From the NCBI GenBank assembly GCA_027924645.1, contig BSBN01001752.1, positions 13,534,001 to 13,598,000 on the forward strand: a stretch of 64,000 nucleotides of DNA, written 5' to 3'. Below, piece by piece: positions 23,768 through 36,491 of this stretch. The notes under the pieces were generated by a model that was not told the origin of the DNA, ran no database searches, and was given only the letters and a program-made list of their open reading frames with translations. The stretch comes from Cunninghamia lanceolata (taxonomy: Eukaryota > Streptophyta > Pinopsida > Cupressales > Cupressaceae). The first letter of the stretch is position 1, and the number at the start of each line of letters is the position of its first letter. Both the position numbers and the translations under genes were made by a program.

Positions 23768-25991
23768 TGTTGGAGTATAATACCATTGAGAGGGGGGTGA
23801 ATCAATGGTATGCTAATTTTAACAACACCTTAAGAACTTGAAAAATCACAACTTTGGCATGGCAAACTAATGTCAAGAATGCATCAACAATATTATGAAA
23901 CCAACAGGAACATCAAACTTAGGAGTAAATATGTTTGCATATTAGACACTCAATCATGTAACTTGTATAATTTTGATTGACCATAATGAGAATGAATAGA
24001 GGACGTCATTTCAAACAAAATATATGATAAATATGTGTTCATGTAGATCATATTGACTTAGAATAACTATAAAACTGAATGACACATAATGAGTGAAAGA
24101 ACATGAGGATAAGACACATCAGTGATAGAAACAACCCATAACACAAATATTGTCCTAAGTGGAAACCCTCTGGGGTAGAAAACCACTTGAAAAATGCCTC
24201 ACTGGCTTATCAAAAGGAATCTCACTAATTACAGGCCTCACTGGCTTACAACATTGCCTCACTGGCATATAACATTTAGAAGCATCAACTTCAAGGAGCA
24301 CCAACCCCTAACACAACCTTGCATGAGCACCCACTCTCTGTATACAGAAAGATAAATACAAATACAGAGGGACACTCTGTTTCACTGAACCTCACTATCT
24401 CTGTTATAATATCAACAATAATATTCTCTCGCACACATTCAGAGTGTATTTTTGATGCACATACACACTGGATATTATATCAGTAGAATATTTTATAACA
24501 TATCTTTTCATTTTCATTTCCCTCTATTTTGCAGGTATAACCATTTTTAGGTGGTTTCATAACTATCACACAATTTTTGGTCAAATGCCCATATATTTTT
24601 CAGTTTTCAACCATAACAGAAAGTCCAAGGGTAAGATATGTCAAAACCCTAACCTAGGTCGAAACTCCATATACATTTCATATCATCAAATGCAAAGATT
24701 TATGGCCATGTATACAATGTACAGTTACAACTTCTTAACTGAAAAATATCAATGCTTATTTGAAACCTCAAAACCTTAACAAAACATATTTCCTTTGAAT
24801 CATTCATGGTAAACTATAACTGTCACTGAAATGAAAAAAAAACTTTATGCAAAAGACCACACAATCATAATGGTCGTTGTCAAAGATAAAATTTGAACGA
24901 GGAAAAATCATAACAATGTCACCTGCTACCAAAAGTCAAACTGTCACAGTCACAAAAGCCCATGTTCATTCCAGAAACTTCCATGAATTCGCCATCACGT
25001 TTCTTCATCATTTCCGCATAAGGTAATGAAACCCTAGGTATAAAGCTTCATATTCGAAGCTCAAACTTTGTAACATGAAAACCAAAAATGCTTTTTGCTC
25101 GAGCTTATCTCATTGCAACCGGAGCCACAGGTAACTCTATTAAGACCAGTGGCCCTCAATAAAACAAAACCTTCATTTTATCACATCAAACATCCATTGA
25201 CCTGTTTGACAGGTAAACATTAAGTGTATGCCACTGAAAAATTATTATTTATACATATGCAACTAAAGTGGTGCCCCCTAGGGAGTTGATACCATGGTCA
25301 AGACTTTAGACCATCAACACAAAATCTTGCATGTAGTTGCCCTTAGCCCACATGAAACCAAACACTCATGCCAAGAGAAAAACAGATCATAACATCACCT
25401 ACCAAAGTGATATCAAACTGAATATGATCAAAATGCCAACCCATGGCATATGATAAAAATGCCACTGTTATCATAAAGTCATAGTGCCCATTGTTATCAT
25501 AAAGTCACAGTGCCCATTTAGCATAATGTCATAGAGTCCACATGGTCAATGCCTGAAGCATCATCCAATAACTGAAGTGATGTGAAGCAACTGAAGTGAT
25601 ATGCATATTGTAAAGATCAACCGCATACCAAGAGAGCATAATAACACAGGAAATGCCACTGAGCATGATACCAAAACATATGTCACTGACAAGTAAGAAT
25701 ATCAACTGAGCATGTCCACTGTATCCAAAACATATGAGTGTATGTCATCAAGCATATCCACTGTATATCATGAACATCATATACGAATGAACACAAAGCA
25801 TGTCCACTATATATCAAACATCATGGGACTATATGCCAGACTGAATTATGATCAAGTGCAAAACTAAGAATGATCATCAAAGACAACAAACTGAATCATG
25901 ATGTAAAGTGCCTCAACTAAACATGATCAAGTTGTGGATTGTCAAGTTGTGGATTGTCATTAGGAACAAACAACTGAGGGTGAAGTCAACA
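23768..25991 (-). repeat. E2 5' LTR, 2224 bp
   Basis: Starts TGTTGGAGT and ends GTCAACA on plus. Its hairpin arms are ATACCATTGA (23780-23789) and TCAATGGTAT (23802-23811), differing from the other LTR by paired changes. It also carries two short tandem duplications absent from the 3' LTR, near 25470-25515 and 25924-25958. Confidence 0.95.
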
Positions 25992-25996
25992 GTGGC

Positions 25997-26100
25997 ATGG
26001 TGAAAATATCGATTCCACTTAGAAATTGCTTGAATCCTTCCTCTTGTAAGGTGCTCGCATTGTAAAACATGATATTTGCTTGCCAAAATGCACAAATGAG
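25997..26100 (-). pseudogene. Gene remnant continuing on the far side of E2
   Basis: Without E2 and one GTGGC copy, this minus-strand frame (IQAISKWNRYFHHAT) runs into the block at 17721-17659. It supports insertion of E2 into an older coding-like sequence. Identity is unknown and the reading is short. Confidence 0.35.
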
Positions 26101-26190
26101 CTACGACCTTTCTATTTTTGCTTTTTATTTTTGAGTTTTAACAAGCTAAAATGTGAGTGCATTATAACGTGCTCGCATTTTGCCTTGTAT

Positions 26191-26225
26191 GGGACCAAAA
26201 AGTCATGTGGTGACTTTTTGGTCCC
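26191..26225. repeat. Perfect 15-bp inverted repeat with 5-base loop
   Basis: GGGACCAAAAAGTCA (26191-26205) and TGACTTTTTGGTCCC (26211-26225) around TGTGG. Pairing extends outward (TTGT/ACAA) after a two-base bulge. GTGCTCGCAT words occur near 26051 and 26169. Confidence 0.9.
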
Positions 26226-29200
26226 ACAACTCTTTGCACTTACACCTAAGTCTTACCACAATAAACATAGAGAATATGCTCATACTATAGATAGACCATT
26301 GTCCCATGTTAAATATACCATGGAGCATTTATCTACCTCTAATCTATATATGGCCAATTTTTCCATCATGCAATTTACTAACTTTTGGATGCATAAAAAG
26401 AGATATAATCTAGCGATAATTAAAAGACCCATTTCAAAACAACTTGTAAGAGCACCCATTAGGGCTTCATTTAAGAAAAATATTACTCTTTCTAAATATA
26501 AAGTTGGCAAAATTTAAAATATAATCTTTTATAGTAATTATAAAAGCCTTCAATGACTTAATTTCATAATATAACTTTACAAATGCCATATCCTCTATTA
26601 AGTAGTATTAGGCATCTTTATATATATATATATACTTACTTTTATAGAAGGTATTTGGAAGAAATAAAGACCAGATTTGTGGAAATACTTTCTAATTCTT
26701 ATTTGTAATAGGGTAATAGGGTTAAGGTTCTTTTTTTGGGATACTTATGGTATTATAAAGTGTTAATACTTTTTTAACAGCCACACAAGCTTATATGCAA
26801 ATAATAGTGAAATGAATTAAGGTTATAGAACTTGTCTAGTGCACTTGATAACTTGATACCTTTGATACTATGACCAACATGGTGCTCCTTTTAATAAATC
26901 AAGTCCTTTGTAAAAAGTTAAAAGGACATGTCTTTTCTGATCATAATTGTGAAGTCACACTATTTAGGATTCAACTAAACAAAATTCTTACACAATCAAA
27001 TTAATGCCATTGGCATCCTTATGTCCATTCTCCTTTAAAATGAAAAAAATTAAAACCATGAACATGTTAAGGAAAGTTGCTTCCCTGATAAAATAAAATT
27101 CATAATAGTCACTTCCCTCATATAATACAATTCACACCCATTTTTAAGGGAAGACATATCCTTCTAGGGAAGTCGTCTCATTTATAAAAGGTGTGTCGTA
27201 TCATTTTTTAGAATACTTTAACATTTTAGAGTGAGTCATATCATTTATAAAAGGTGAGGGTGAGGATACAAAGCTAGTAGATCCATTCCATTCAAGAAAT
27301 ACCCTTGTCATATCTTAGAATAAATTGGACAATGTTTAATCATCTACTTGGAATTATTGATATCCTTAACTATTAAGGATCAATGATAAATAATATGAGT
27401 GGTTAGATAATTGCATTTAGATTGATTAAAAAAATTAAAGATAAGACTGGTTGAGAATTGAATGCATAGAATCAATTCATAAGGAGCACCTTTTTCATAT
27501 CTATGTGCATAATATCAATTGGTCTAACCTGTCTCATGTCATATCATTTTCATTAAGATATGTCACTTGTAGTTGAAGCATAAATCCATGGTGACACCTT
27601 ATGAGTCATGTAAGACTACTAACACAACTTAAAATCATCTATAATTTTACTACCAATAGCAACTAGATCTTATTAACACTCTTAAAACTAGTCATTTCTT
27701 CAATGCACACTAAAACTTAATTGATTGACGACCTAAGATAGCTAGTCAATAGGGTTTTATAAAAAAATTGCATGCCAACAACTAAAGAGCTAACTCTCTC
27801 CCTATCATGATACTCAATGACGTGTTGAAATCCTTCTCAATAAGAATTTTCAAGTTTTGGTGGGGTATTTGAATAACATTTTACCACAATGCTTTATTTT
27901 AATTAGCATGAATAAAAGTCAATATTTCTAGGTCACAAACATAGAATAATTCTCTACGCTCTTTGACTTCAAAATCAAATTGCAATACAAAGGGTTGTGG
28001 TATAAGTTGTGAAAAATGGAGAGCTATCTATTATGCTACGAAATTGATGCTCATCTGGGTGGACTCTCAATTGACATCGACCAAAAAAAATTGCAATTTG
28101 TTTTCTTTTAATTTTAGTTTGTTTTGGTGTTCTTGGCATCTCTGAGCATCAGGAAGCAACTTGTGTGATCAAATTTGTGAAATTTGAAATTTTGTCAGCT
28201 GGCTATTTTAAAGGGCCTGCAGGTAATTTTACAGAAACAATTGTTTCCGAATATCCATAAGAGTTGGGAAAATATCCTTTCAGGGGTAGATTGTTTATTA
28301 TGTTTTGTCAAATGTGCAAAAGGAATCATCAACAAATATTTCACCATTTCAGAGATTTTAATTCCAGAAGTTCACACTAGTAGTTTTACGGAAAGTTTAA
28401 TATCTCCTGATTTTTAAAAGCTGGAGCAAAATCCTTTTATGGGGAGCTTAAGGAGGTCATCACACTCATCTTGACCAGTTTTCATGTAAAAAGAGCTTTT
28501 GGGTAAGAGTTATGCAAAAGTCAATTTTCCGACACCTTGACACAAAGTCGAAGTTGCGCATTTGAAATTTTTTTTCCAAATAGTGTATGCAGTCTCACAA
28601 GGTAATGTTTGGTGAATTTTATTTATCTCATATTCATCTTTTGAATAAAATTGAAAATTTGAAATGGGCAATGGCAGAGAATTTTTTATTCTTGTTGTAA
28701 TTTCATCTTTTCACTAGATAACCACTCCCCAAAATATCAATTCAGAAAAATAAATTGGCTGAGTGCATATTAATTGAGCAAATGTATAAAAAAAAAAACT
28801 ATATTATTCAAGGCATGAACCTGTCCATTAAAGGGTCGATTCAATTTTGAGAAACTGTGGGATATGAAATGGCTCATTTTTTTCACAAATTGTGAGGGGT
28901 AAAAAGGAAGAAGTGGCATACTTGAGGGGTGCGGCTGAGTGGGCAGATAAGTGTATGGTTCCACTGCCAGAGGAAAATATAGCAAAGTGTGTTGAAGCAC
29001 AGTATTAAAAAGAAGTGGTCAGGAAGGGCGTTGAAGAGGAGAATAGCACCTGAATAGAGGGGATTGCTCAGGAAATTCAAAAAGAGAAGCGCCCAAGTGA
29101 GGGATGTTTGACGCAAACAACTTATTTTGTTTGGTTGCAGAAATAGGGAGAGAGGAGGAGTGTCTTTCAGGAAGGAATTCAGAGGTTTCAACAATCTAGT

Positions 29201-30079
29201 TTGGTGCATAAATTGAGAATCAATTCTGATGAATAAACATCAAAATATTCATCCTACACCAACTTATTTGTAGAGCAAACAACCTTACTCTGATCTTTTG
29301 TTGCTTTGGTGACTTGTGATTTTTGTTTAAAATCTTTATTGGAAACCAAATTTCACCACTGCTTTAATACTTCTAACTCCTTATCTTCATTGAATTCCAT
29401 CATCAGTCTGAGATTTTCTTGCAATTGACATTCCAGGATCCTAACCAATTTCACTACTTCATTCCATGCATCACAAACATTTTAATGGTGTTCTATAAAA
29501 CTAAATCTCTTCAAGGCATTCCATCAGACATATCGTGAATCTTGTCAATGCTTTTATATTTTATAAATTAATGTGCGGTCTTGCTGTGCTCACAATTTTT
29601 TTCTAAGCATTTTGACTAACAATTTGCATGCTTCCTCTTATACATCCAAATTACTCTGAAATATTTTTTCAAACACATTGCATGCTTTCCCTTGTTTTTC
29701 TAATGGCCACAGATTTTGGCTACGGTTATGGAGATTGGTTTTACTTCTACAATTCACATTTTACTTGAAAGCCCATTTGACCACTCCACTTCGTGTATAT
29801 CTAGCTCATAGTATTTGTTCAACCAGGAAAGTATTTTCAACTTCTTAAATAAGATTTCAAGACTAAATCTACCCCATATTATTGTTATGCCCAACCTACT
29901 TAATTTGTGTGCCATTTCCTTGAAAAATCTTGCATAAAAGAAGGTGTCCCATGCTTTTCTATCATGCCTAGCAAAAAAAATGAACCAGAAAACCACATTT
30001 TTGATGTGTTTATGAAGTGATTTTACACTCTTATGAGGCATTTTGAGGCTTTACTTGCTGCATTTAATCAAAAAGAGGT
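26226..30079. other. AT-rich intergenic sequence
   Basis: No gene recognised. Contains a short (TA)n run near 26619-26634 and two similar CATTTATAAAAGGTG words near 27180-27255. A 108-codon minus-strand frame at 28883-29209 is hydrophobic but matches nothing I know. Confidence 0.5.
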
Positions 30080-30345
30080 TGTAAAAGTTGCTTCCAACAC
30101 CATTTTTTTTTTAAGTTTGATTCAAAAAGCTCATGCCAGATTTGAAGTTTTTTGTGTGATGAAAATCCATTAAAAATGGTGTGCCCAACATTCCCACGTC
30201 CATTTGGAGTTTTTTTCCCAATAAAAATCATATAGAATGTTGCACCCAACAATTTCTACACCAAATTTTGGAGTTTGCTTAATAAAATTGACATAAAAAT
30301 GTTGTGCCCAACATTCACATACCCTGCTTTGGGAATTTACAAGAA
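30080..30345. repeat. Degenerate ~62-bp tandem repeat, three to four copies
   Basis: Each copy has a GTGCCCAACATT-like core, then TTTGGAGTTT, then AATAAAAAT (cores near 30180, 30240, 30303; a weaker one near 30088). Confidence 0.75.
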
Positions 30346-30547
30346 TAAAATTTCTTCACCGGTTGGGCTATGGGAGTTTTATTGTTACCAAAACATCTAC
30401 AACTCTTTATTTCTTTCCACGGCTTTTCACCTTTCTTTAAGGGTTTCTAAAATAAGAGTTCATTTTGTGATTTGTAATTTATTTGTGAGTTGAAAATTAA
30501 TTCATTTTCTATTTTGTGAAGGGAAATTTGACTTTATTTTGCAAACT

Positions 30548-30763
30548 ATGAATGCAAGTTTGACTCTCATTTGCAACTGTGAATGGAGTTTGAATCCTAT
30601 TTACAACTGCAAATGGAGTTTGAATCCCATTTGCACTATGAATGGAGTTTGGATACCATTTGCACTATGGAAGCAACTTTTGCTCCCATTTGCTCTATGA
30701 AAGCAAGTTTGATTCCTATTTTGAAAACTACCAATACAAGTTTGACTCCATTTTGCATGTTTG
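30548..30763. repeat. ~30-bp minisatellite, about seven copies
   Basis: The unit is AATGGAGTTTGAATCCCATT plus TGCACTATG with substitutions. It is readable as a repeated MEFES-like peptide on plus, but unit lengths vary and no gene context supports translation. Confidence 0.85.
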
Positions 30764-33700
30764 ATATCCTTCTGCTTGAAACACAAAATTGAAGTGATTA
30801 AAATTTTAATTAAAATTTTTAATTAATTTAAAGTTTAAATTCATTATAAAAACCAGCTTCAAAATTTAGAATTCAAACTTTAAATAATGAAGAATTGTGA
30901 ATGCAACAAGAATAATTAAAGCATTTTTATTGATTTAAAAGTTTAAAATTTAAATAGTAAAAACAAGTTTTGCAACAAAATTAAACTTTTAAACCATCTT
31001 CCAATTTACAAATTTCTTTAAAAGGATGGATATTTGAAATTAAACTAAATGCAATCTGTGAACACTTCTTGCAACAACAAGATAAAATCTGAACAAAGGA
31101 AAATTAAGAAATTCACACAAATTTAATTTTCAAATCGAAACTAAAGATTTAACATTAAATTCCAATTTTGATTTGACAAAACTTAATTAAATATTAAAAT
31201 TAGAAATTTTAATATTTAATCATAAAAGCTTGAAACAAATATAAATTCTAAATATTAAATTTAAATGTTCTCAAATTTAGAATTTTAAAATTTATCAAAA
31301 CATTCAGAAGTCTAAATTAGAAATAATTTAAATATAAACTTTTAATATCCAAAATTTGAATTACTTTGCTATGCAACTCAATATGCGACCTACGACCAAA
31401 GATTAAATGGGACAAGGTGATGCCACATAGAAATGTGTGTATAGGCAAACAAAGACTACAACCTAATCGTAAAGACGACAAAGACCGAATGTTACTAATA
31501 GGCAAAATACGACGAGTGACAAGAGCAATAAGCAACATTTGCGACAAACTAAATTCAACAATAGCAAAGTGTGACTCAAGAAAACCCAAAGCAACTTGCA
31601 ATAAAAACAAAATACAACATCACCACAAATGCAATAAAGCATCAAAACGCAAAGCAAGGTAAAGAGAATGTCAATGCAACTAGTAGCTCATAACCAAACA
31701 TAGGAGGGATGCCTAGAATGCAATGCGACTCAACCATCATTAACAAAAGAAGGGTCCCCAAAATTTAAATTAGGGGCTTGTTGTAAACTAAAACAACAAT
31801 AGTCAAAACTACAAAACACTCATCAACTATTTTAAAATCTATTTTGATGAATATTTAATGTAAAATTAAATTGAGAACAATGCAACAATACTAGTTTTAA
31901 CACAACACTTCTTGCAAGTAACTAAGGAGCATTTAAGCTAAAATTACTGAACTAGAACACATGCCAATGTCTTATTTATGATGGATTAAGATTTGTTGAT
32001 AGTTCAACTTGTGATTGAAAATTTTACTTTTACCTCTAATTAACATTGTGGACCTAAAGATTACTTCCTCTGGCTCTAATATAGGTGATACACATATCAA
32101 AAAAATTAGTGAAAATGCCTATAGAAGATGTCAAGTTCTTATAATCTGAGATGTTAGTTCTCGCTTAGGCATATCACAACCACTCACATTTCCATTGAGC
32201 AACTAACAACAATATAGAATCAATAATACTCCTTAATCAAAGAAAACATATGATGTGCACCTCTCTAAGTTAAAGAAATAACTTTGTGGTGAAGCTAAAA
32301 CCTAATTGGATCATCTCAAGCACTATGGAGAAGATCCACCTAAACATGAGTGTTATAATAAATCTCTCTATAGACTTGTGTAAACCATGGCATATTCAAT
32401 TAGCTTTGTTGTGGGTGATAAGAAATAATGAACAACATCTATAGAACTTGTTGCACCTTGCTAAATTAAAAATATAACTTATGCCATGATATAGATAATA
32501 TTCATGATATTTCATTATAGATTATAATGATAACATTACAAGATCTAGTACAATTTAGTTTTAACTATCTATTAAAAAACCTGAAAGGAGATAAATGCCT
32601 TCTCTTGAATTAAAATTAAAATCTTAGCAAAATTAAGGACCGTCAGTGTTCTCAAGAAACCAACCCATAATGAAGGTACCTCATCTAGGAAGGATCTACA
32701 TCAAGATACAAACCTTGTGAAATTGTGTTGGAGTTGCTGCCATAATGCTATTCAATGAAAAAAGAAGTCTTATAACATGGTGTACTTTTACAAAATAGAC
32801 CCTTCTTCCAAATGATAATCATGAATTTTGAATATATATACCTTTTAAAAGAATTTATCTTAATAAAAAATTTAATTACAAACATTAGGCCTAATTTTGC
32901 CAAGTTTACTTATAAATTATAATGATGCAATAACTAAAAAATTGGGTTACTAATTAGCACTAACAACTTAGTGTCAAATAAAACCCAACCTTAAATGGCT
33001 AAGCTGGAATATTTTACATTGTAATATGAACATCAATGTAAATATTTGTAAGGGGTTGCCTTTCCATGAGATGGCATGTTGCACAACATAAAAGATGAGC
33101 CGATTATAGGGGAACTAAGAACTTTTTATTGTTAAAATCTGTACAAACACATGATACAAGAAGTTATCTGTTGTCTACAATGGAAACTGCAACAAACCTT
33201 ATTTCTTGCAAGTTTCTAAAGCCATCCAAAATGGCAACAAATTCTACAAATTGAGACTTTATACATTATTTTTATATTGGAAACATATTTTTTTAGATCA
33301 CTATTAAGAGGAGAAAATAACAACTTTAAATATATCTAAGGATCAAAATTGATTCCAAATGAAGGGTACCTTTCCAACATCACTCCACCATAAAAATTTA
33401 CAATCAATCATTCATTGTCATGAATTCAATATGGTGTTATCTTGTCAAAAGGGGAAATTGGTATCCTTCATAGTCCGATTCACTATCATAAATTTCCATC
33501 GCCTTCAACCCCCTTGGTTTCTACAGTATAAAAAATAACACAAATAATGCAATCACTCAAGTAGATTTGTAATGTAAAGATGATGGACTCAATCAAAGCA
33601 AAGCCTTGCAAAGAAAGAAAGCCACATAAACTAGAGGCAATCCAAATGTAAGGAAAACATATATAGAAATAAAGAGAACATCAAGTAATTTGCTTTTTGG

Positions 33701-34609
33701 AATGAGTGTACTTCTCCTTTGAGTAAGTAATTTTCCCATCTAAATAAGCTAATAATAAAATGTAAAATAAGCACACTTAATTCTGTGTCCACAATATTCT
33801 TGAGTACCTGATTACTTTCACTAAAGAGGCTTAACGAATAACTTTTTTTAAACCACTTGATGAAGAGTTTATTTTCCCTAAATATTTTAAAATCGTTAAA
33901 AGGTTGAAACTTTTAGCAAGTGGTGTGTAGCAGACTCAGAGAAAAAACAAGGAGTGCCAATTTTACCACTAAAACTATATAAAGGAGTAAATGAACTTAT
34001 TAAACGGTTCAACTAATCATGAGAATTCTGACACTGCTTGAAAATAGTAATTGTTTCCAATTTTTTTGGGATCACGGTGTGATAGGAGGGCCTACTTGGA
34101 AAAATTGCATTAGCATGATTTAAGCAAAACAACCGTATATGTATTTCATGAGCGTATGTTTCTTTCTGACTAGAATAAATCAACCTTGGTAGTAGCCTAA
34201 AATTACTCATGACAGATATTACAATTATTATAGAACAAATTGAAATAAATTCATTAAGCATTATTCTGCCTAGGGATAAGGAATGTTTGAAATAGTAGGA
34301 GCTACTGATTCTACGAGAGGGCTAGCAATAGCATTTTTAGGTAGATCTGCAAGCAATTTCACACACTTACAAAATAGGAAAATGGCACTTATTACAAAAA
34401 CCACAAATTACTTAATACCTAATACTAATAAATGTTTCAAATCTTGAGAAAATAGGGTTCTACAAACACCTATCTAACAAAAAATTACAATCTAGTAACT
34501 TTTTTCTCCTGAGTATTGTTGTGACATGAATTTTTTTCTTTGATGATAGGTTTCAACAAATAAAAAGTTTTTTGTGCCAAAACTAAATAAGGATAGAAAT
34601 AAGACTTAC
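30764..34609. other. AT-rich intergenic sequence with TTTAAA-rich and GAC-rich patches
   Basis: 30780-31370 is dominated by AAATTTAAA words. 31371-31740 differs sharply: it is purine-rich on plus with many CGAC words and an open 98-codon frame of no known family. Beyond this I see no gene, LTR or RNA gene. Confidence 0.5.
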
Positions 34610-35306
34610 TTGGAATTAACCCATCAGTAACACAAGGCTTGTACAATAGAGAAAAGTAACAAAATGATTCCCAATCCTGCACTAGATGGTTGTGAAGTCG
34701 ATATAAGAACCAATGCAACTATGAAATATAATGTAGTGCTTGTCCACAACACCCCTTTTGTTATCTTAACAACCCTCCATAGAAAGGCCCCTTGCCACAC
34801 ACATGATAATATGGAACCCACTACTACAATCGCTATAAGCAAGGGAAACCAATTCTCTATGTGAAATCTCTCATTGCCCTTACTCAAAGCAACCTAGATT
34901 CCTCTAAACCTAAGAAATCCCATTCCAACAAGTGCTAGGAGGGAATGTAGAATGAACATGAAAAGGCACAGATAATTCTTGTATGCCCTAGAATAAGTAG
35001 TTATATTTTCCTTCTCTACCACACTTGGAGGGGCAAAGGCCTAAATATAAAGAGGGAGGGAGATTATTTAGTAACCAAAAATAACATATCATTGATTCTT
35101 TCAAGGGTAGAAGAAACCAAATGAATAATTGAACATACCTGTGTAGTGGGAACAAGTACCATATGGGGATCATCAATGCTATAGGGAATAATTTCTAGTG
35201 GAGTCACCTATCTACCCCTATGACTCCTTGACAATATCATCTCATGGTTAGGACTAGCACTAGGATTATCCTTCTCACGCATGTAATTATTTGTGTTAAT
35301 TTCCAT
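34610..35306 (-). pseudogene. Choline-transporter-like (CTL) membrane protein, 5' fragment
   Basis: Plant CTL proteins are multi-spanning membrane proteins. Exon 1 is 35306-35139 (start MEINTNNYMREKDN, donor GTATGT), and exon 2 is 35040-34610 (acceptor TATTTAG, donor GTAAGT), joined in phase 0. Exon 2 encodes a segment beginning AFAPPSVVEKENITTYSRAY, one hydrophobic helix, then WFPLLIAIVVVGSILSCVWQ, further helices and a YxWVNSK ending that fits the family's YACWVNSR motif from memory. In-frame stops occur in GRxVTPLE, GIxVALSK and CYxWVNSK. Later exons were not found downstream, so it is a truncated, dead copy. Family assignment is by recall of the conserved helices. Confidence 0.5.
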
Positions 35307-36472
35307 TTTTGGAAACATTTATGGCACATAATCTTTTCATTTGCATATAAATAAATAATGAACGAGTTCACAAAACTAAAAATGTTTCCATTTGAATAAA
35401 CAAAATAATTCTCAAACTTGACTTAAGTTTGGCTATTTGAATGAATAGAAAGGGATTGTATATATCACATGTTGGATTCGTGACTAAGGTTTAGTTCATT
35501 AGAGAAGAACTTGATTAATCATTTCTCATCAAAAGGCTTACCCATTTCTCATTTATAGGGGGTTCAAAGAGCTTTGCCTTTGGAGAGTGACCTTGTCATT
35601 CATCTTGGCTTTCTTCATATCTCTACAAAAACCATAGAATAAATTCATAAATACCAACCACAAATTATTTTGACAGGTTCCATAAACAAGATTCTGCCCT
35701 TATTTAGAGACTAAAAAGTAACTATATTTCCAAAACACTCTTGAATTTGTGTTGCATAGTTGAAAGCTAGCTTTGCCCATGAAAAGGTATACCCTAAGCC
35801 ACTATCAGGTGTATTTTAAATGTGAAATATAAAATGGACCAAAAAAGAAATAGAAGTAAATAACAATAGAGCATGTTTGCAGTCATACAACAATACTTTA
35901 AAAATGTTACTTGCTCAAATCCACAACACAATGACTAGATACAGTGAGACTTGCACAAAATAATGTTGATGTCATTTGAAAACAAGTACCATGTAGTGGT
36001 GAGTACCTACCTTTGTAGTATTGTAAGAGTATATGTTGGCAAGAAATAGAGAGGAACCAATCCTGAGATCTGGTCCTCAGTTAAGTTTGTAAGTCTAGTT
36101 TATCCCCCAGTTAGGCAATGAGAGAAACATGAATAAACATTAAGGAAATCATATATGCGATAAAATCTAAGTAAAGAATAACATCATAACACATACACAA
36201 TGTTATCAAAATCCTTATATCTCCATTGTATTCATTTATCCTACATATACATATACATACCGACAAGTTTGAGTCTCCACCTTATACACTATTGCTCTCT
36301 CTTTACTCACTCTTAATCTCTTCCTTTACATTGCTTTGTGTGTATCCTCTATATATCTATCTAGAGGTGTGTCCTTTCCCAAAATACCTCTTTAGGAGTC
36401 AACTCCATCCTCCGCATACTTTTTGCAGTAGTCTGTGGTAGGTTCTACTTGCTACCCTGTTCTCTGCCAACA
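35307..36472. other. Spacer, with the probable 3' LTR end of the ORF A element at its right edge
   Basis: Mostly AT-rich with no gene. The right end (to CCAACA at 36472) directly adjoins a purine tract on minus (AAAAGAGGGAG), and TATATAG lies near 36350 on the minus strand, as expected for the start of an LTR read on minus. The far LTR boundary could not be placed. Confidence 0.35.
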
Positions 36473-36491
36473 TCACTCCCTCTTTTAAAAG
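36473..36491 (-). promoter_or_regulatory. Polypurine tract of the ORF A element
   Basis: Minus strand AAAAGAGGGAGTGA followed by TGTTGGCAGAG, the usual polypurine-TG junction of a 3' LTR. Confidence 0.5.

Larger units (their letters stand above)
17722..25996 (-). mobile_element. E2: complete non-autonomous LTR element with gag but no pol, with GTGGC target duplications
   Basis: GTGGC at 17722-17726 is repeated at 25992-25996, directly flanking TGTT...CAACA ends. LTRs are 2187 and 2224 bp, unusually long against an internal region of 3.85 kb. On the minus strand the order is primer site, gag (23697-22319), ~2.3 kb of non-coding DNA and polypurine blocks. No protease, integrase, RT or RNase H is visible in any frame, so enzymes would have to come from another element. 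This is the architecture called TR-GAG in plants. The U5 hairpin and PPT block match E1, which points to a Sirevirus-like helper. Confidence 0.88.

Noticed and set aside
28883..29209. 108-codon hydrophobic frame as a membrane protein gene
   Set aside because: No homologous motif, no splice or neighbour evidence, and AT-rich context makes such frames common.
30583..30792. Repeat-peptide gene
   Set aside because: It is a translation of the 30-bp minisatellite whose units vary in length, so frame is not kept.
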